A DNA stretch of 64,000 nucleotides, taken from Chimonanthus salicifolius (taxonomy: Eukaryota; Streptophyta; Magnoliopsida; Laurales; Calycanthaceae). Positions 22,666-34,166 of the stretch are shown piece after piece. The position numbers and the translations under genes are program-made. Each line of letters begins with the position of its first letter. Position 1 is the stretch's first letter. The notes below the pieces were generated by a model, which worked only from the letters and a program-made list of their open reading frames with translations, did not search any database and was not told where the DNA came from. Location of the stretch: assembly GCA_013350335.1 (NCBI GenBank), contig CM023535.1, positions 31,094,991 to 31,158,990 of the forward strand. Direction: 5' to 3'.

Positions 22666-23423
22666 CATTGGGATTTTCACTTGGGTTATCCCAAATACAC
22701 TATGTGGGGAATTACGCCCTCACGAATATAGTAGGAATTCCATCTACACAATTGAATGAGAGTTTCACCAATTAGCCTAAGATTTTGAAAGATTTAACCA
22801 ACCTTGATCTACGTCTTTATCTCTCTATTTTAATAGTGGTTCAAGTACCTTGCTTTAATCCACTGTACAGTATGATTTATAAAATTAAATCAAATTAAGA
22901 AGCACTTACCTTTTGGAAGTTCACTTGTAGATGTTGTGCTTCTTGAAGAGTTCTCCCGATGCAATCTCGTTGATGACGAAAATGTGCCTTTGTATGTACA
23001 ATCACAAGCTTGGGAGGTTTCTAGGATTATGGATTTGCAAGTTGAATCCCAGACCTATTTTTCTATCTATCTTAATCTCAATCAAGGATTTGATTGGATT
23101 CTCAAATGATTCACCTATTTGAAGTTCATAGAGAGAGATTGGGAAATGTTGGGATCTCTGGGAATGCCTTAAGATTTTCCTATCTGAGATGGTTCCAAGA
23201 CATCCCACTAATTTCTCCAAAATCCAGAGTATAAATAGGCATAAAGAATTTTCTCGAATTGACATGGCGATCAGTCGTGGGTCACGATGGATCGTGGCAC
23301 AAAAGTTTCCGTTGCAATATGACCGTTATGTATTTAATGCAGTCCCAACGGACAGTCCACAATGGGTTGTGGCATGGCGACGGATCGTGGCCCCTAAGTT
23401 TGGCCTACCAACAATATGAATGT
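22666..23423 (-). mobile_element. Family-A LTR (variant copy), continued, minus strand
   Basis: This continues 20784-21033 with CACTATGTGGGG, GTAGGAATTCC, the 'aagaagcacttacc' stretch, GAGTATAAATAGGC (plus strand, near 23230), and its own hairpin words such as CCACAATGGGTTGTGG and CACGATGGATCGTG (23275-23380). It is cut at 23423 by another plus-strand family-A copy. The hairpin words differ from those of the other copies. Confidence 0.55.
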
Positions 23424-24733
23424 TGTTAGTACCCGGCTTTGCCGAGTCCCTATGTTTGTCAATTCCATGACTGGGAAGAAGCACTTGATAGAAGCTACAA
23501 GACTCAAGATGATCAAGATTGAAGATCAACTCCACCAGGTTCAAAGCTCATCGTTGTGGCAATCACAAAACATGTATTATGGCCATAGATGACTTTAGGT
23601 GGAACCCACACCTTAGGAGGACCATCCGTAGCTTTAGTTGCATATGTTGGTAATGGACATAATAAGCCTAAAGAGGAAGCTTGACAGTGAATTGGAAGCG
23701 AACTTGAAAATATGAATTAAGTTCACTGTCAGCTTGACCAGTCGTTCTCACCGACCCCTCGGTGGAGACAGGATTGACCTATCGTAGTCAAAGACTCGTC
23801 GAGTAAACTGACAAAGGTTCTGGAACATTTTACTGTCATTCTGGGTATGCCTCTGATCGAGAGCCTCGTATGCACCGACCCCTCGGTGATGAACTTAATG
23901 ACCCCTCGTGGTCAACGACTCATCGTTGATAACTTATAAGTTCTGGAACATAAAACTCAAGTGGGCCCTCGAGAAAACAGACCTTTCGGTATTTGAAGAC
24001 CGATCGAGAGAACCAAGACCGACTCCTCGGTAAAGGGCGACAGCTCGTTTTGGGTAGGAAGAGTTTCGGGACATGAAACTCTGTCTGCGTGGTGTTGCCC
24101 TAGATTGAGACCCTCGTATGGACCGACCTCTCAGTGCCATGACTGCCTACCCATCGGCGACACTGATCGGTCGACCGAAAAATAATTATACTGTGGGAGT
24201 GCATTTAATGCGCTACAGTTGGGTGGTTGAACTGTATTATTCTTAGTCACCGACTCCTCGGTGCGCCCGACCTGTCGGTATATGACAAATTCTGCAACTG
24301 GTTGCCTTTTTTGTAAATACCAATCTTTGTGCAACCGGTTGATATCCTTTGAAAAATCCGTTGGACCCTCGTCATTATTAGTGAGCTTAAACAAGGTCCA
24401 ACAGAAGGATCACTCTATCTCTTGTGCTTACACTTGGGAAATCTAATATAACTAATCGTAATGATTGATTATGTGAAAAGAGATAGAGGGGAAATGATAT
24501 ACAACTAGGATAGATATTGGTAGAACCAATTTCCTAGTCACCCTGAAATTGTGATTGCTCAACGACGGATACAAGGTGAAATGTCGGGATTAACTCGGGC
24601 ACATATTGGGTGGACCTTGGAGAAGTACACATCAACGAGATAGAGCTATAAAGGCAAGTGATTCTTGGTTTTAATTTTATTTAAAACCTTTATCCTGTGA
24701 AAGTGGATTAAGGAGGTGAAAGTTTCCCTTTGG
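23424..24733 (+). mobile_element. Family-A LTR, 3'-truncated, plus strand
   Basis: It starts TGTTAGTACCCGGC and follows the 21034 copy to about 24715 (GTGGATTAAGGAGGT), then stops where a minus-strand copy begins. It carries several perfect hairpins, for example CACCGACCCCTCGGTG near 23749 and 23875 and CACCGACTCCTCGGTG near 24248. Confidence 0.65.
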
Positions 24734-26284
24734 TACTAGAACACGATTGACCCGAGAGAGAAGGGGGGGGGGGGGGTGTGAATAGGTCTCCTTTTAAAAA
24801 TTACTTGATTGATTAATTAAGTGCAGCGGAAATAACAATCAAGTGTCTGTGTGTTAGCAAATGTAATTAAGCAATCAACATAATGAATTAGCTCTAACAA
24901 CACAAGCACAAGGACACAAGATATATAGTGATTCGGTTAGCCAACCTACATCCACTGTTAGGACTAGCTCGACTTTGAGCTATCTCCAAATTCACTAAGT
25001 GGGGATTTACACCCTCACAATTAGAGTAGGAATTCCACCTCACTCAATCGGATGGGATTTTCACCCACCACATGTAAAATAGGAATTCTACCTATTTGAA
25101 TTGGCTGGGAATTCCACCCACCATGTGTGCTAGAAACGACGATCCAGATTTTTTATAGTGGTTCAGGAGATAAGCCTCCTTAATCTACTTTCACAGGATA
25201 AAGGTTTTAAAACAAAATTAAAACCAAGAAGCACTTGCATTGTAGCTTTTTCTCGAAGATGTGTGCTTCTCAAAGATCTACCCAATGTGTGGCTGAGTTA
25301 ATCCCGACGCTCCGCTTTTTAGCCGTCGTTGAGCAATCACAATTTAAGGGTGACTAAGAAACTGATTCTATCTTAGTTGGTATCTTTTCTTTCCTCATCT
25401 CTTTCTCTCTTTTACTAACTCAATCAATAGATTGGTTGTATATCGATCTGTCTCGATTGTATATGATTCTCAGGTGTAGGCATAAGAGGGATGATCGTTC
25501 CTTAGAGTGTGTGAATTTTCTCAGTTCAAGGAAGACAATTAAATGGTCACAACTCTCATATTTATAGAGGAGTCAACATAATTTTTCAAACTCTCCAGTA
25601 TCGACAGGTCGGTGTTCATATTTACTACGGTTCAACCACCCGACCATTACATATTAAATGCACTCCCAACGACATAATTAATTCCTGGTCGACAGGTTGG
25701 TGTCACCAATGAGTCAACAGTCATGCCACTGAGAGGTCGGTCCATACGAGGGTCTCGATTTGGGGCAGTACCATGCAGACAGAGTTTCATGTCCCGAAAC
25801 TTGTCCTGCCCAGAACGACCTGTCGCCCTTTACCAAGGGGTCGGTCTTGGTACTCTCGATTGGTCTTGAATTATCGAGATGTCTGTTTTCTCGAGAACCC
25901 ACTTGAGTTATAGGTTCCAGAACTCATAAGTTATCCTCGACGAGTCGTTGACCATGAGGGGTAGTTAAGTTCATTACCAAGGGGTTCGGTGCATACGAGA
26001 CTCTCGATCAGAGGCATACTCAGAATGACAGTTCAATGTTCCAGCACCTTTGTCAATCTGGCCGACCAGTCTTTGACCATGATGGGTCGATCCTGTCTCC
26101 ACTGAGGGGTCAGTGAGAACGAATGGTCGAGCTGACAGTGAGTTTAATTCATATTTCCATGTTTGCTTCCAATTCAATGTCAAGCTTCATCTCTAGGCTT
26201 ATTATGTCTATTACCAACATATGTAACTAAGCATAGGGATGGTCCTCCTAACGTGTGGGTTCCACCTAAAGTCATCTATGACCA
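24734..26284 (-). mobile_element. Family-A LTR, truncated, minus strand
   Basis: On the plus strand it begins TACTAGAACACGATTGACCC and includes a 14-G tract (24763-24776), then runs backwards through the family-A landmarks to GTCATCTATGACCAT. At 26285 it is replaced by a family-P LTR. The missing part would have held the TGTTAG terminus. Confidence 0.65.
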
Positions 26285-29200
26285 TGTAACGCCCGCCCCT
26301 TTTCACTATGCTTAAGTGACCGAAAATCAGAGTCTATTTTTTTTTTTTTAAAATAAAGAGTGACAAAGGGCGTGGGACGTCACAACGCGAGTTAAGTCCG
26401 AGCTTCTAAAGCCCGGCCCTTAACTGGCCAACCCTACGTGTACGTGGAACTAAGTCCACGAGAATGGTTCACACGTAGAAAGTAAGCTCCCGGAATATAA
26501 TTTAATGCGAAAATTATAATAGAGTCTATCCTACCAATTTTAGATAACAAGGAAGATACATCATTTAAATTACTAAATTACCTCAAAAGGATAACATCCG
26601 AAAGTAAAGTCCAAACCATAGTAGAAATATAAATTATTACAGTCCGACGAGCTAAGTTACTCAAATTACATTTCCAAAATAAATTTAAGTAAACTATCTA
26701 GCCCGCTTCCCCAAGCTCCTACCCTTGGCTCCCGTCGCGTCCTCCGTTTCTGCCATCCCCTGCGTTATCAGCTAAGGTGGAAGTAGGGCGTTAGACAACG
26801 CGCCCAGTAGGACTCCGAGTAGGACCAACACATGGATTAGTGATAACAAGCACATAGGTAATAATATAATGGAAACCATAAAATGAATGTCATGCCATGG
26901 GTGTCTTATGTCATGAGTCCCACCCATCATCCATACCATCATTGTGCCATGTCCCTCTTGATGGAAAAGCCTCATCAAGATATGATCAACACTAGGCATC
27001 CCCCTTGATGGCAAAGCCTCATCAAGGAATCCCCATGCTTGCTTCTCGGTCGCTCCGACGGAGCATGGACTCCGGTTGTACCTTATAGTACCCCTCTTGA
27101 TGGATGAATCACATCAAGATATCCCCATGCTTGCTTCTCGGTTGCCCCGACGGAGCATGGACTCCGGTTTCATTATTTTCCCTCCCATGCCATGCATGAG
27201 ATGTAAATGCATTATGCTATGTAATATATATAATTCATAGCCTTAATATATAATTCATAGCCTTAACATATAATCCATAGCCTTAAAACCCATCTTAAAA
27301 CAATCACATAATTATCAAAATAGATCAAGGAAAACAATCATACAACACATAATCCATGGCTTACAATAAGGTAGGAATCCTACCGAATACCGACTAATGT
27401 CCCTTTACGTTTCCGTCCGATAATCCGGTCACTGATACGCGTACCGCTTGCGATGTTCGATACCGTATTACATATGAATAATCAGCCCATGTTTTTAATC
27501 ATTTCTAAGCCCATTTATCATACTTTAGTAGGGTTCGGCCATACCCCATGGCCGAACCTCACTATTTAGGTTTTGTGAGCCCCATTTCATCCATTTAATT
27601 ATTTTAATTACATGAATCTAAAAATCAGTAACCTATGCTCCATAAATCAGCAAATAAGGTTATTATTTAGAGCCCTTAAGTCCACCAACATCCCCCATGG
27701 GGTTCGACCATACACCATGGCCGAACCCATGGTTCTTCATTTTTGGCCATAATTACGATTTTGCCACTACTCCTTCCCATGGCTAATTACCTATTTAACC
27801 ATGCACACTTAAGTCCATAACTGATCCATAATTTGGATCCATTAATGATCCATCAACCATGATATGTACACATTAAAAATCAGTCCTTAACTTAGCCTAA
27901 TTTTCCATTCATCTAACCACATGCATAATCCCAAATTTAACCCATAAAATGACCTACAAAGGGGTCATGGGTTCGGCCATACACCATGGCCGAACCCATG
28001 ATGTCTTCTCCCCATTTTTCTTGGACCTTTTTACATCATTCAGCCCCACCATAAGTCCCTCCATGAGGGGGTTTAAATCATACCTTTAAATCATTAACTT
28101 TGATCATCATTTGGTACATTTTTGAGTCCATTAATGACTCATTTAATCATGCCATATTCCCCATTCTTTTCATGGTTTCCAAAATACCTAAACCATCAAA
28201 ATCTCCCCATGGGGTTCGGCCATACACCATGGCCGAACCCATGGTCCATGGTTTTATTTTTAAAACATTTATTTATGATGCTTAAAGTCATAAACTTCTT
28301 CATCCACCACTTTTGAGGCCCTTAAAAATCATTAATATCCTCCATGATTTTTCCTCATTAAAACTCCTTAAACTTTAACCATTTTGAGCCTCAATATCCT
28401 TAACCATCCTTCCATGGTTTTAATCCTTTAATCCCATTAAAATCTCCTAATCACCTTCCATGGGGTTCGGCCATACTACATGGCCGAACCCTATGGCCCA
28501 TGGTTCCTTCAAAAATTACATTTCTATATTTGAATAAATCTTAATACTTAGCGTCCTTAATACATCCTTTATTTTTTTCTTAACCTAATTTATCTTTCCC
28601 ATTTTGTCCATTTCTCATCCTTTCCTTGGATGGATCTTAGATCCATGGCCCATAACACTTTGGCCACCATGTAATCTAAGAAATGGATTCCATGATCTCT
28701 TTTTAATCTTAAACAAAATGTAAACTCTTGTTAAGAATTTACTTACAAATCCAACGGCTCCTCCGACTTCCTTTTCTCCCTTTGGATTCCTTAGCCTTTC
28801 TCCTTTCTTCTTTTCCTTGATCTTTGGCCAAGATGTGCTTGATCAAAATAAGATTATCAAGGTTTGGGTCGGCCAATGATGGAGTGGTTTTGAGAGGGGG
28901 AAAAGAGGAGAGGATGGGAAAAACTATCCCAAGGTTTGGTCTTAAGGTGGTTGGCCAATGCTTGAATTTTCTTCTTTTTTCTTTTAAGTTTTTCTTCTTC
29001 TTTCTCCTTGTAAGAGTGAGGGACGGTTTTGGAGGGTGGGAGATGGAGAGAGAGATGGAAAAGAGATGAAGGAATGAGATCAAAACTCATCTCATTTGGT
29101 TGCTTGAGTTAGGCTCCATCATCATTCTCTTCCACCCACCAAGCATGGGCTCACATGCCTTAGTGGTAGTGGTTGGGATAAAACCACCACTAAGCCAACG

Positions 29201-29585
29201 GTTTTGGGCCTCTTGAGATGGAGTGGTTTGGTCTTCTATCTTGACCATTTGACCACATCATGAAGAGGTATGGGTCATCATGCTTTGGGTAGTGGTGGTT
29301 GAGATGAAACCACCACCCTTAGTCTATGGTTTTGTTGTGTTTTCTTTGAGTGGTTTGGGTGGTTTCAATGTGATGAAACCACCCGTTGACTTATCTCTTT
29401 GACTCCCCATTTGACTAACTTAATTAATTAATTAATTGGATCCTTAACTTAGGTTAATTAATTAATTCTCAATTAACCTCTTTAATCTCCTTGATTCTTC
29501 TCCATTAATCCACCCATGGTTGACCAAGTCAACCATGGTGGCCGGCCCCACTAACTCCTAGCCTACCCGCCACCTCACTTGGTGG
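26285..29585 (-). mobile_element. Family-P LTR (subfamily P1), truncated, minus strand
   Basis: The plus-strand left edge is TGTAACGCCCGCCCC, the reverse of the LTR end. Backbone landmarks follow: CCCTTAACTGGCCAACC, CGCGCCCAGTAGGA (about 26800), a two-copy cassette with CGGAGCATGGACTCCG (27025-27170), ATGCATGAGATG, GGTAGGAATCCTACC (27371-27385), then five GGTTCGGCCA...TGGCCGAACC hairpins (27531, 27700, 27970, 28211, 28462). A purine/pyrimidine leader-like segment lies at 28740-29100. The right side is cut about 0.5 kb short compared with 42303-46513 and joins family-A sequence, implying a deletion. Confidence 0.75.
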
Positions 29586-31425
29586 TTTGAATAGGTCAAT
29601 CCCATTTTTCATGGTGTTTACAAATTTCTTGATTATTTAGAGTGCAGCGGAACATTCATCAAAAGATTTGTTTAGTGTAATAATTTCATTAAGCGATCAC
29701 ACTAAGATTATGACCCTTTACATAATGTTTAATTATCGATGCATGTGTACAATGTGTAAAATAAGATAATCAATATGCAAAATGATGTGTGTTGAGAAGA
29801 GTACTTAAATAGTAAATACAAACACACATAGATAAATCACCATAAAACCACTTTATAAGTGGTTCAGTTGGCTAACCTACATCCACAGTTAGGACTCGCC
29901 AACCTACATCCACAGTTAGGACTTGCTCAACCTTGAGCTATCCCCAAAATCTACTAAGTGGGGACTTACACCTTCACAATTAGAGTAGGAATTCCATTTC
30001 ACTTATTCAGCATGGAATTTCACCCACCATTGTCGAATAGGAATTTCACCTATCCATTTAGCTGGGCATTCCACCCGCCACTGTACCGGAGACGACGCTC
30101 CAGATTTTTTATAGTGGTTCTAGAACCAAGCTTCCTTAATCTACTTTCGGAACAAAGGTTTTAAAAGAAAATTAAAATCAAGAAGCACTTGCCTTTGAAG
30201 CTCTCTCTCCTGATGTGTGTTTCTTCAAGATCTCACCCAATGTGTGCCGGTGCCAACGCTCCACCTCGTAGTCGTCAATATAGAGATCACAATTTAGGGT
30301 GTCAAGGAAACTGGTTTTACCAAAGGTTTCCTAGATATGATCCTTTCTTTCTTCTCTCTTTCTCACTTTCAAACCCAATCCTTAGATTGGTTGTTTACGA
30401 GTTTACTTCCTTCCTGTCTTTCTCACAACTCAATCTATCTGATTGATTGTATTTGATTCCCGAAGTCTAAGCACGAGAGAGAGTGTGTGATCCTTCTGTT
30501 GGCCCATCTTTAAGCTCACTGGTGAAGATGAGGGTCCAATTGATCCTATCAAATAATACCAACTGGTTGCATAAAGATTGATTTATATAGTGAAGGCAAC
30601 TAGTTGCAGTAACGGTAATGTACCGACAGGTCGGGTGCACCGAGGGGTCGGTGACTAGAAATGTTACTGTTCAACAACCCGACCGTTGTGCAATAATGCA
30701 CTCCCAACGGTAATTTTCTTTCTTGGTCGACATGTCATTATCGCCGATGGGTCGACAGTAATGGCACCGAGAGGTCAGTCTATACGAGAGGCTCGGTCTG
30801 GGGCAAAAACATGCTGACAGTAGTTTCATGTCTAGAAACCTGTTACCCAGAACGACCTGTCGTCCTTTACCCAAGGGTCGGTCCTAGTACTCTCGATCGG
30901 TCTTTGATTGCCAGTAAGTCTGTTTCTTCGAGAGTCCACATGATTTCAAAGATTCAGAACTCAAGATTTTTTATCGAGTAGGTCTTGACCACGATGGGTC
31001 GTTTCAGCCTTTCACCGAGGGGTCGGTGCATACGAGACTCTTGATGAGAGGCATACCAAGAATGACAGTTCAATGATCCAGAACTTATGTCAATCTAGCC
31101 GACCAATCTTTGACCACAATGGGTTAATCCTAACTTCACCGAGGGGTGGGTGAGATAATTGGTCGAGCTGACAGTGAAACCAAAATATATATTTCCAAGT
31201 TGGGTTCCAATTCACTGTCAAGCATCCTCTCTAAGGTGTGGGTACCACCTAAAGTCATCTATGGCCATAATACCTATTTTGTGATTGCCAATACGATGAG
31301 CTTCAATTCGGTGGAGCATGATCTTTACTCTTGATCACCTTGGGTCTTCAAGCTTCTGGCAAGTGCTTCTTTTTGAGTCATGGAATTGACAAATTTAGGG
31401 ACTTGGCAAAGCCGAGGCACTAACA
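29586..31425 (-). mobile_element. Family-A LTR, nearly full length, minus strand
   Basis: On the plus strand it starts inside the family (TTTGAATAGGTCAATCCC) and ends GGCACTAACA, the reverse of TGTTAGTGCC. The usual order is kept: leader-like part, TATA region, hairpin words with TCGGTG/CACCGA, then CATGGAATTGACAAA. A short stretch, CCAACCTACATCCACAGTTAGG, appears twice in tandem near 29872-29925. Confidence 0.65.
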
Positions 31426-31690
31426 TTGTGTTATCGGGACGGGTTGTTACAATAATAACAAAGTATTCAGGGTCACAACCTAGTGCTTCAATAATGTAGG
31501 AAAACCTACCTGATTGAAGGTGATTAGCGGAGGGAAATGAATCACAAAGTAGCAACAACGATGTTGGAGTTACTTTCGGTTCTTTGTTCATTTTTCATGA
31601 ATGACAAAATATAACAATCACATCATTAAAACTAAATTAAATGATTGTATTTAGTTTCTAATCTTTATTTTATAATTTTAATATGTTTAA
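31426..31690. mobile_element. LTR terminus fragment
   Basis: GGGTTGTTACA at 31441-31451 repeats the terminus seen at 33345-33355. The stretch also has GTAGGAAAACCTACC (31496-31510), the hairpin block common to family-P-type LTRs. It is probably the broken edge of another LTR into which the 29586-31425 copy inserted. The minus-strand frame at 31325-31591 crosses these repeats and is not credible as a gene. Confidence 0.4.
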
Positions 31691-33355
31691 GAACCAAGTT
31701 TGAAACCATTGGATTGGATATTAAACCATCTAAGCTTAATTTGGGAAACATGTGTTGAACAGAGTCGACACATTGGTCAGGACAGAATCGACACATCGAC
31801 GTACTCGATGTGTCGACTGGGCTTGTTTGAGTTCTGGATGGAAGGCTTTATATTTTCCATTTACTCTCAGGTCGATATTAACATCCCCGACGATGTATCG
31901 ACTGGGTTCGCTCGATACATAGTCAAACACAATTTGTCAGCCTGGGTTTCTCCACACATCGTGAGGCACGACATGTCGGCCTGGGAAATCAGGTTTTTGT
32001 TTGGGAAGGTACTGTCAAAATGGCTTACTCTCAGATCGATAATATTGTGTTCGTCAATACATCAATAAGGACAGGGTTGACACATCGGTAAATTCAACAT
32101 GTCGACCTAGGTTCCTTTGAGTTCTGTTCGAGGAAACTCTTTACTTTTTGTGACTCTCGTTATTTCATTCTCCAACCGATACATCAACTCAGTTGACACA
32201 TCGATCGAATATGCTTGACACATCGGTCAGCTCGACATGTCGACCTAGGTTGGTCTTAGTTCTGTTCTTTTTTGTATAAGTCTCAGGTCGATATTATCGT
32301 GTTTGTCGATCGATCAAACAAGGGTTCATCGACACATCGACGAATGTCGATGTATCGTCCTGGGGAACTCGAAACCCATCAATTCCCATTTTACATGTTT
32401 CGCATTTTTTATTATTTTCATCCACATTTGTATCTACACTACTTCTAAACATCCTCATGGGTTTATTTTACCCTAAATTACAATAAAAATTGACACACGT
32501 CGAGAGATTTGGGGATTTTGTTGGTAAATGGGCGATGAGCTCCGATTGAGTTTCTCCTTTCTATTGAGGGGGTGTTTAACTCGTAGGGATGTGTTTTTTC
32601 TTCAAATGTTTAGAGAGGAGGGAGGGGGGTACAAGAGAAGAAAAATAGCTCAGCCCTTCTTCTCTTGCTTCAGATTTTCTTCCTTTCATTCTTTAGGCTT
32701 TCTCCTCCAAATTTTTTAGAGAAGAGAAGAGAAGAGAAGCGAGGAAGAGGGCATACCACTGATTGAGGGAGAGGAAAATAGAGAGGGATGAGCTTAAGGT
32801 TTCAGCTCATTTCTCTCTCTTTCTTCTTAGTCAAAGGCAAGGGAGGGGTGAAGTGTAGGGTTGCCTCATGCATTTAATGCATGAGGTGACACAAGAGGGT
32901 GGTAGTTGTGTGCGTGAGACTGTAAGACGTTGGACAGAGTCTACCATCGACTCTATTGATACATCGAACGATGAGTTAGTCGACACATCGACCTGGGTGA
33001 ACTCTGTATTTTCTCAATTTACTCTCAGATTGATACTATTGGTATTGTTGACATATCGATTGAAGGTAATCGACAAATCAGCGTTGTCGATGTATCGACC
33101 TGGACGAACTCTGCACTTTCTTACATTACTCTTAGATCGATGCTATCGGTATTGTCGACATATTGAGCGTGGTTTCGTCGACACTTCGCGAGATCATTGT
33201 GTCGACCCGGTGAATTCAGAATTTTTCTTATTTTATTTTATAAACATTAAAAAATTTCATCTACTTCCAACTTGGAGTTTAAAACTCCACATTTCATTCA
33301 ACTCATTTCAGGAAAATTACCTTAAGTTACGAAGTTGAAATTCCGGGTTGTTACA
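31691..33355 (-). mobile_element. 3' LTR of the minus-strand gypsy element, with TCGA-hairpin array
   Basis: The minus-strand LTR starts TGTAACAACCCGG at 33355, directly after a polypurine tract and the chromodomain tail of pol, so it is a 3' LTR. Its far end is not defined. A leader-like purine-rich segment (AGAGAAGAGAAGAGAAG) lies at 32720-32745. Clusters of TCGACACATCGA-type words occupy about 31760-32370 and 32945-33215. The plus-strand frame at 32868-33338 is within this repeat and is not a gene. Confidence 0.6.
31760..33215. repeat. Array of TCGACACATCGA / TCGATGTGTCGA hairpins
   Basis: About eight degenerate units each pair the words TCGACACATCG(A) and CGATGTGTCGAC(C). At 31787-31815 the arms TCGACACATCGA and TCGATGTGTCGA are perfect 12-bp complements around the loop CGTAC. 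Others are imperfect. Units also share 'gagttctg' and 'actctcag(g/a)tcgat'. Confidence 0.6.
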
Positions 33356-33372
33356 ATATTAACACCTTTTTG
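33356..33372 (-). other. Polypurine tract of the gypsy element
   Basis: On the minus strand AAAAAGGTGTTAATAT lies directly before the LTR start TGTAACAACC, preceded by CGGGATGAAAAATCC. It is homologous to the AAAAAGAGGGTTATAT tracts at 47443-47457 and 52703-52718. The tract primes plus-strand DNA synthesis in LTR retrotransposons. Confidence 0.6.
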
Positions 33373-33418
33373 GATTTTTCATCCCGAAAATTTAACGAAG
33401 CTTGGGTCTAAAACAAAA

Positions 33419-33622
33419 TCATATACACCGTTCCGGGTGAAATGTTTGCATCTTCGATTCTAATTCCCAAGTAGGTTCCTCACTACCGTATCGTTCCCAA
33501 ATTATTTTGGGTAGTGATATTGCTCTTTTTCTCAGTACCTCTGTTGTGAATCCACAATAGAACCCATCTAACGTGCCTATCTCAATATCATACTTATAAC
33601 ATAACCCATTAATATTAGGCAC
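33419..33622 (-). pseudogene. Ty3/gypsy chromovirus pol C-terminus (chromodomain tail) remnant
   Basis: The end of the frame reads LRKRAISLPKIIWERYGSEE then PTWELESKM and HPERCI, then a stop. This is the usual end of chromovirus integrase with a C-terminal chromodomain ('ilWr..g.eEatWE.E..m...yP.lF'). The chromodomain helps target integration to particular chromatin. RT, RNase H and the integrase core are not recognisable to the right. The pol region is largely deleted or decayed, with a family-A LTR (34167-35782) inserted in it. Confidence 0.75.
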
Positions 33623-34166
33623 TCAGTCATCAGATCAACCAACCAAAAAGTGCAATTGATATAATATCCCATTCTACTATAACTCAACAGATCTCTCATC
33701 ACTTAGCACAATGATATTCTCAATTCATATCATACACCACGCGTTCACTTATCTGCTCTCAATATGAGATTAGTAATAACCTCACCCATCACCTGCAACC
33801 TGTCAATGAGGTAGCCTGCCAGTGTGGTACTATATGCTCACCCATCACCCGTCCACACATCATCCACCCACAAGGACTGGTGGTCTGTTGGCCTCACACC
33901 TCCCCATCAGAAAGACAGATAAATATCACGCTCTTAATCAAATTTCACACATGGGATCTTATCTCACAAGCCACAAATCACAAATAAATAATCTGATACA
34001 TAATGTCCTCCATAAAATCCATCACACGTGGATACACAGTGCGGCCCATCACATATACATAAGACCCAAGCACTATTACTTAGCACGTGGGAATCAAATC
34101 CAACGAACATGTCAATTGGCATTATAGTAACCAGATATGTCATCCACAAGTGACTAACACATCACC
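33623..34166. other. Unassigned interior of the gypsy element
   Basis: The region should hold pol of the minus-strand element, but no RT or integrase motif could be read on either strand. It is rich in CATCAC/CACCCATC words and stop codons. It is bounded by the chromodomain tail and by a family-A LTR. Confidence 0.3.

Noticed and set aside
28739..29090. Lys/Arg- and Pro-rich frames on both strands
   Set aside because: They fall in the purine/pyrimidine-asymmetric leader of a family-P LTR; the same position in related LTRs gives different peptides.
31325..31591. 88-residue minus-strand open frame
   Set aside because: It crosses the terminus of a family-A LTR and an LTR fragment; a composite of repeats, not a gene.
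32868..33338. 156-residue plus-strand open frame
   Set aside because: It lies in the TCGATGTGTCGA repeat of a 3' LTR and has no domain.
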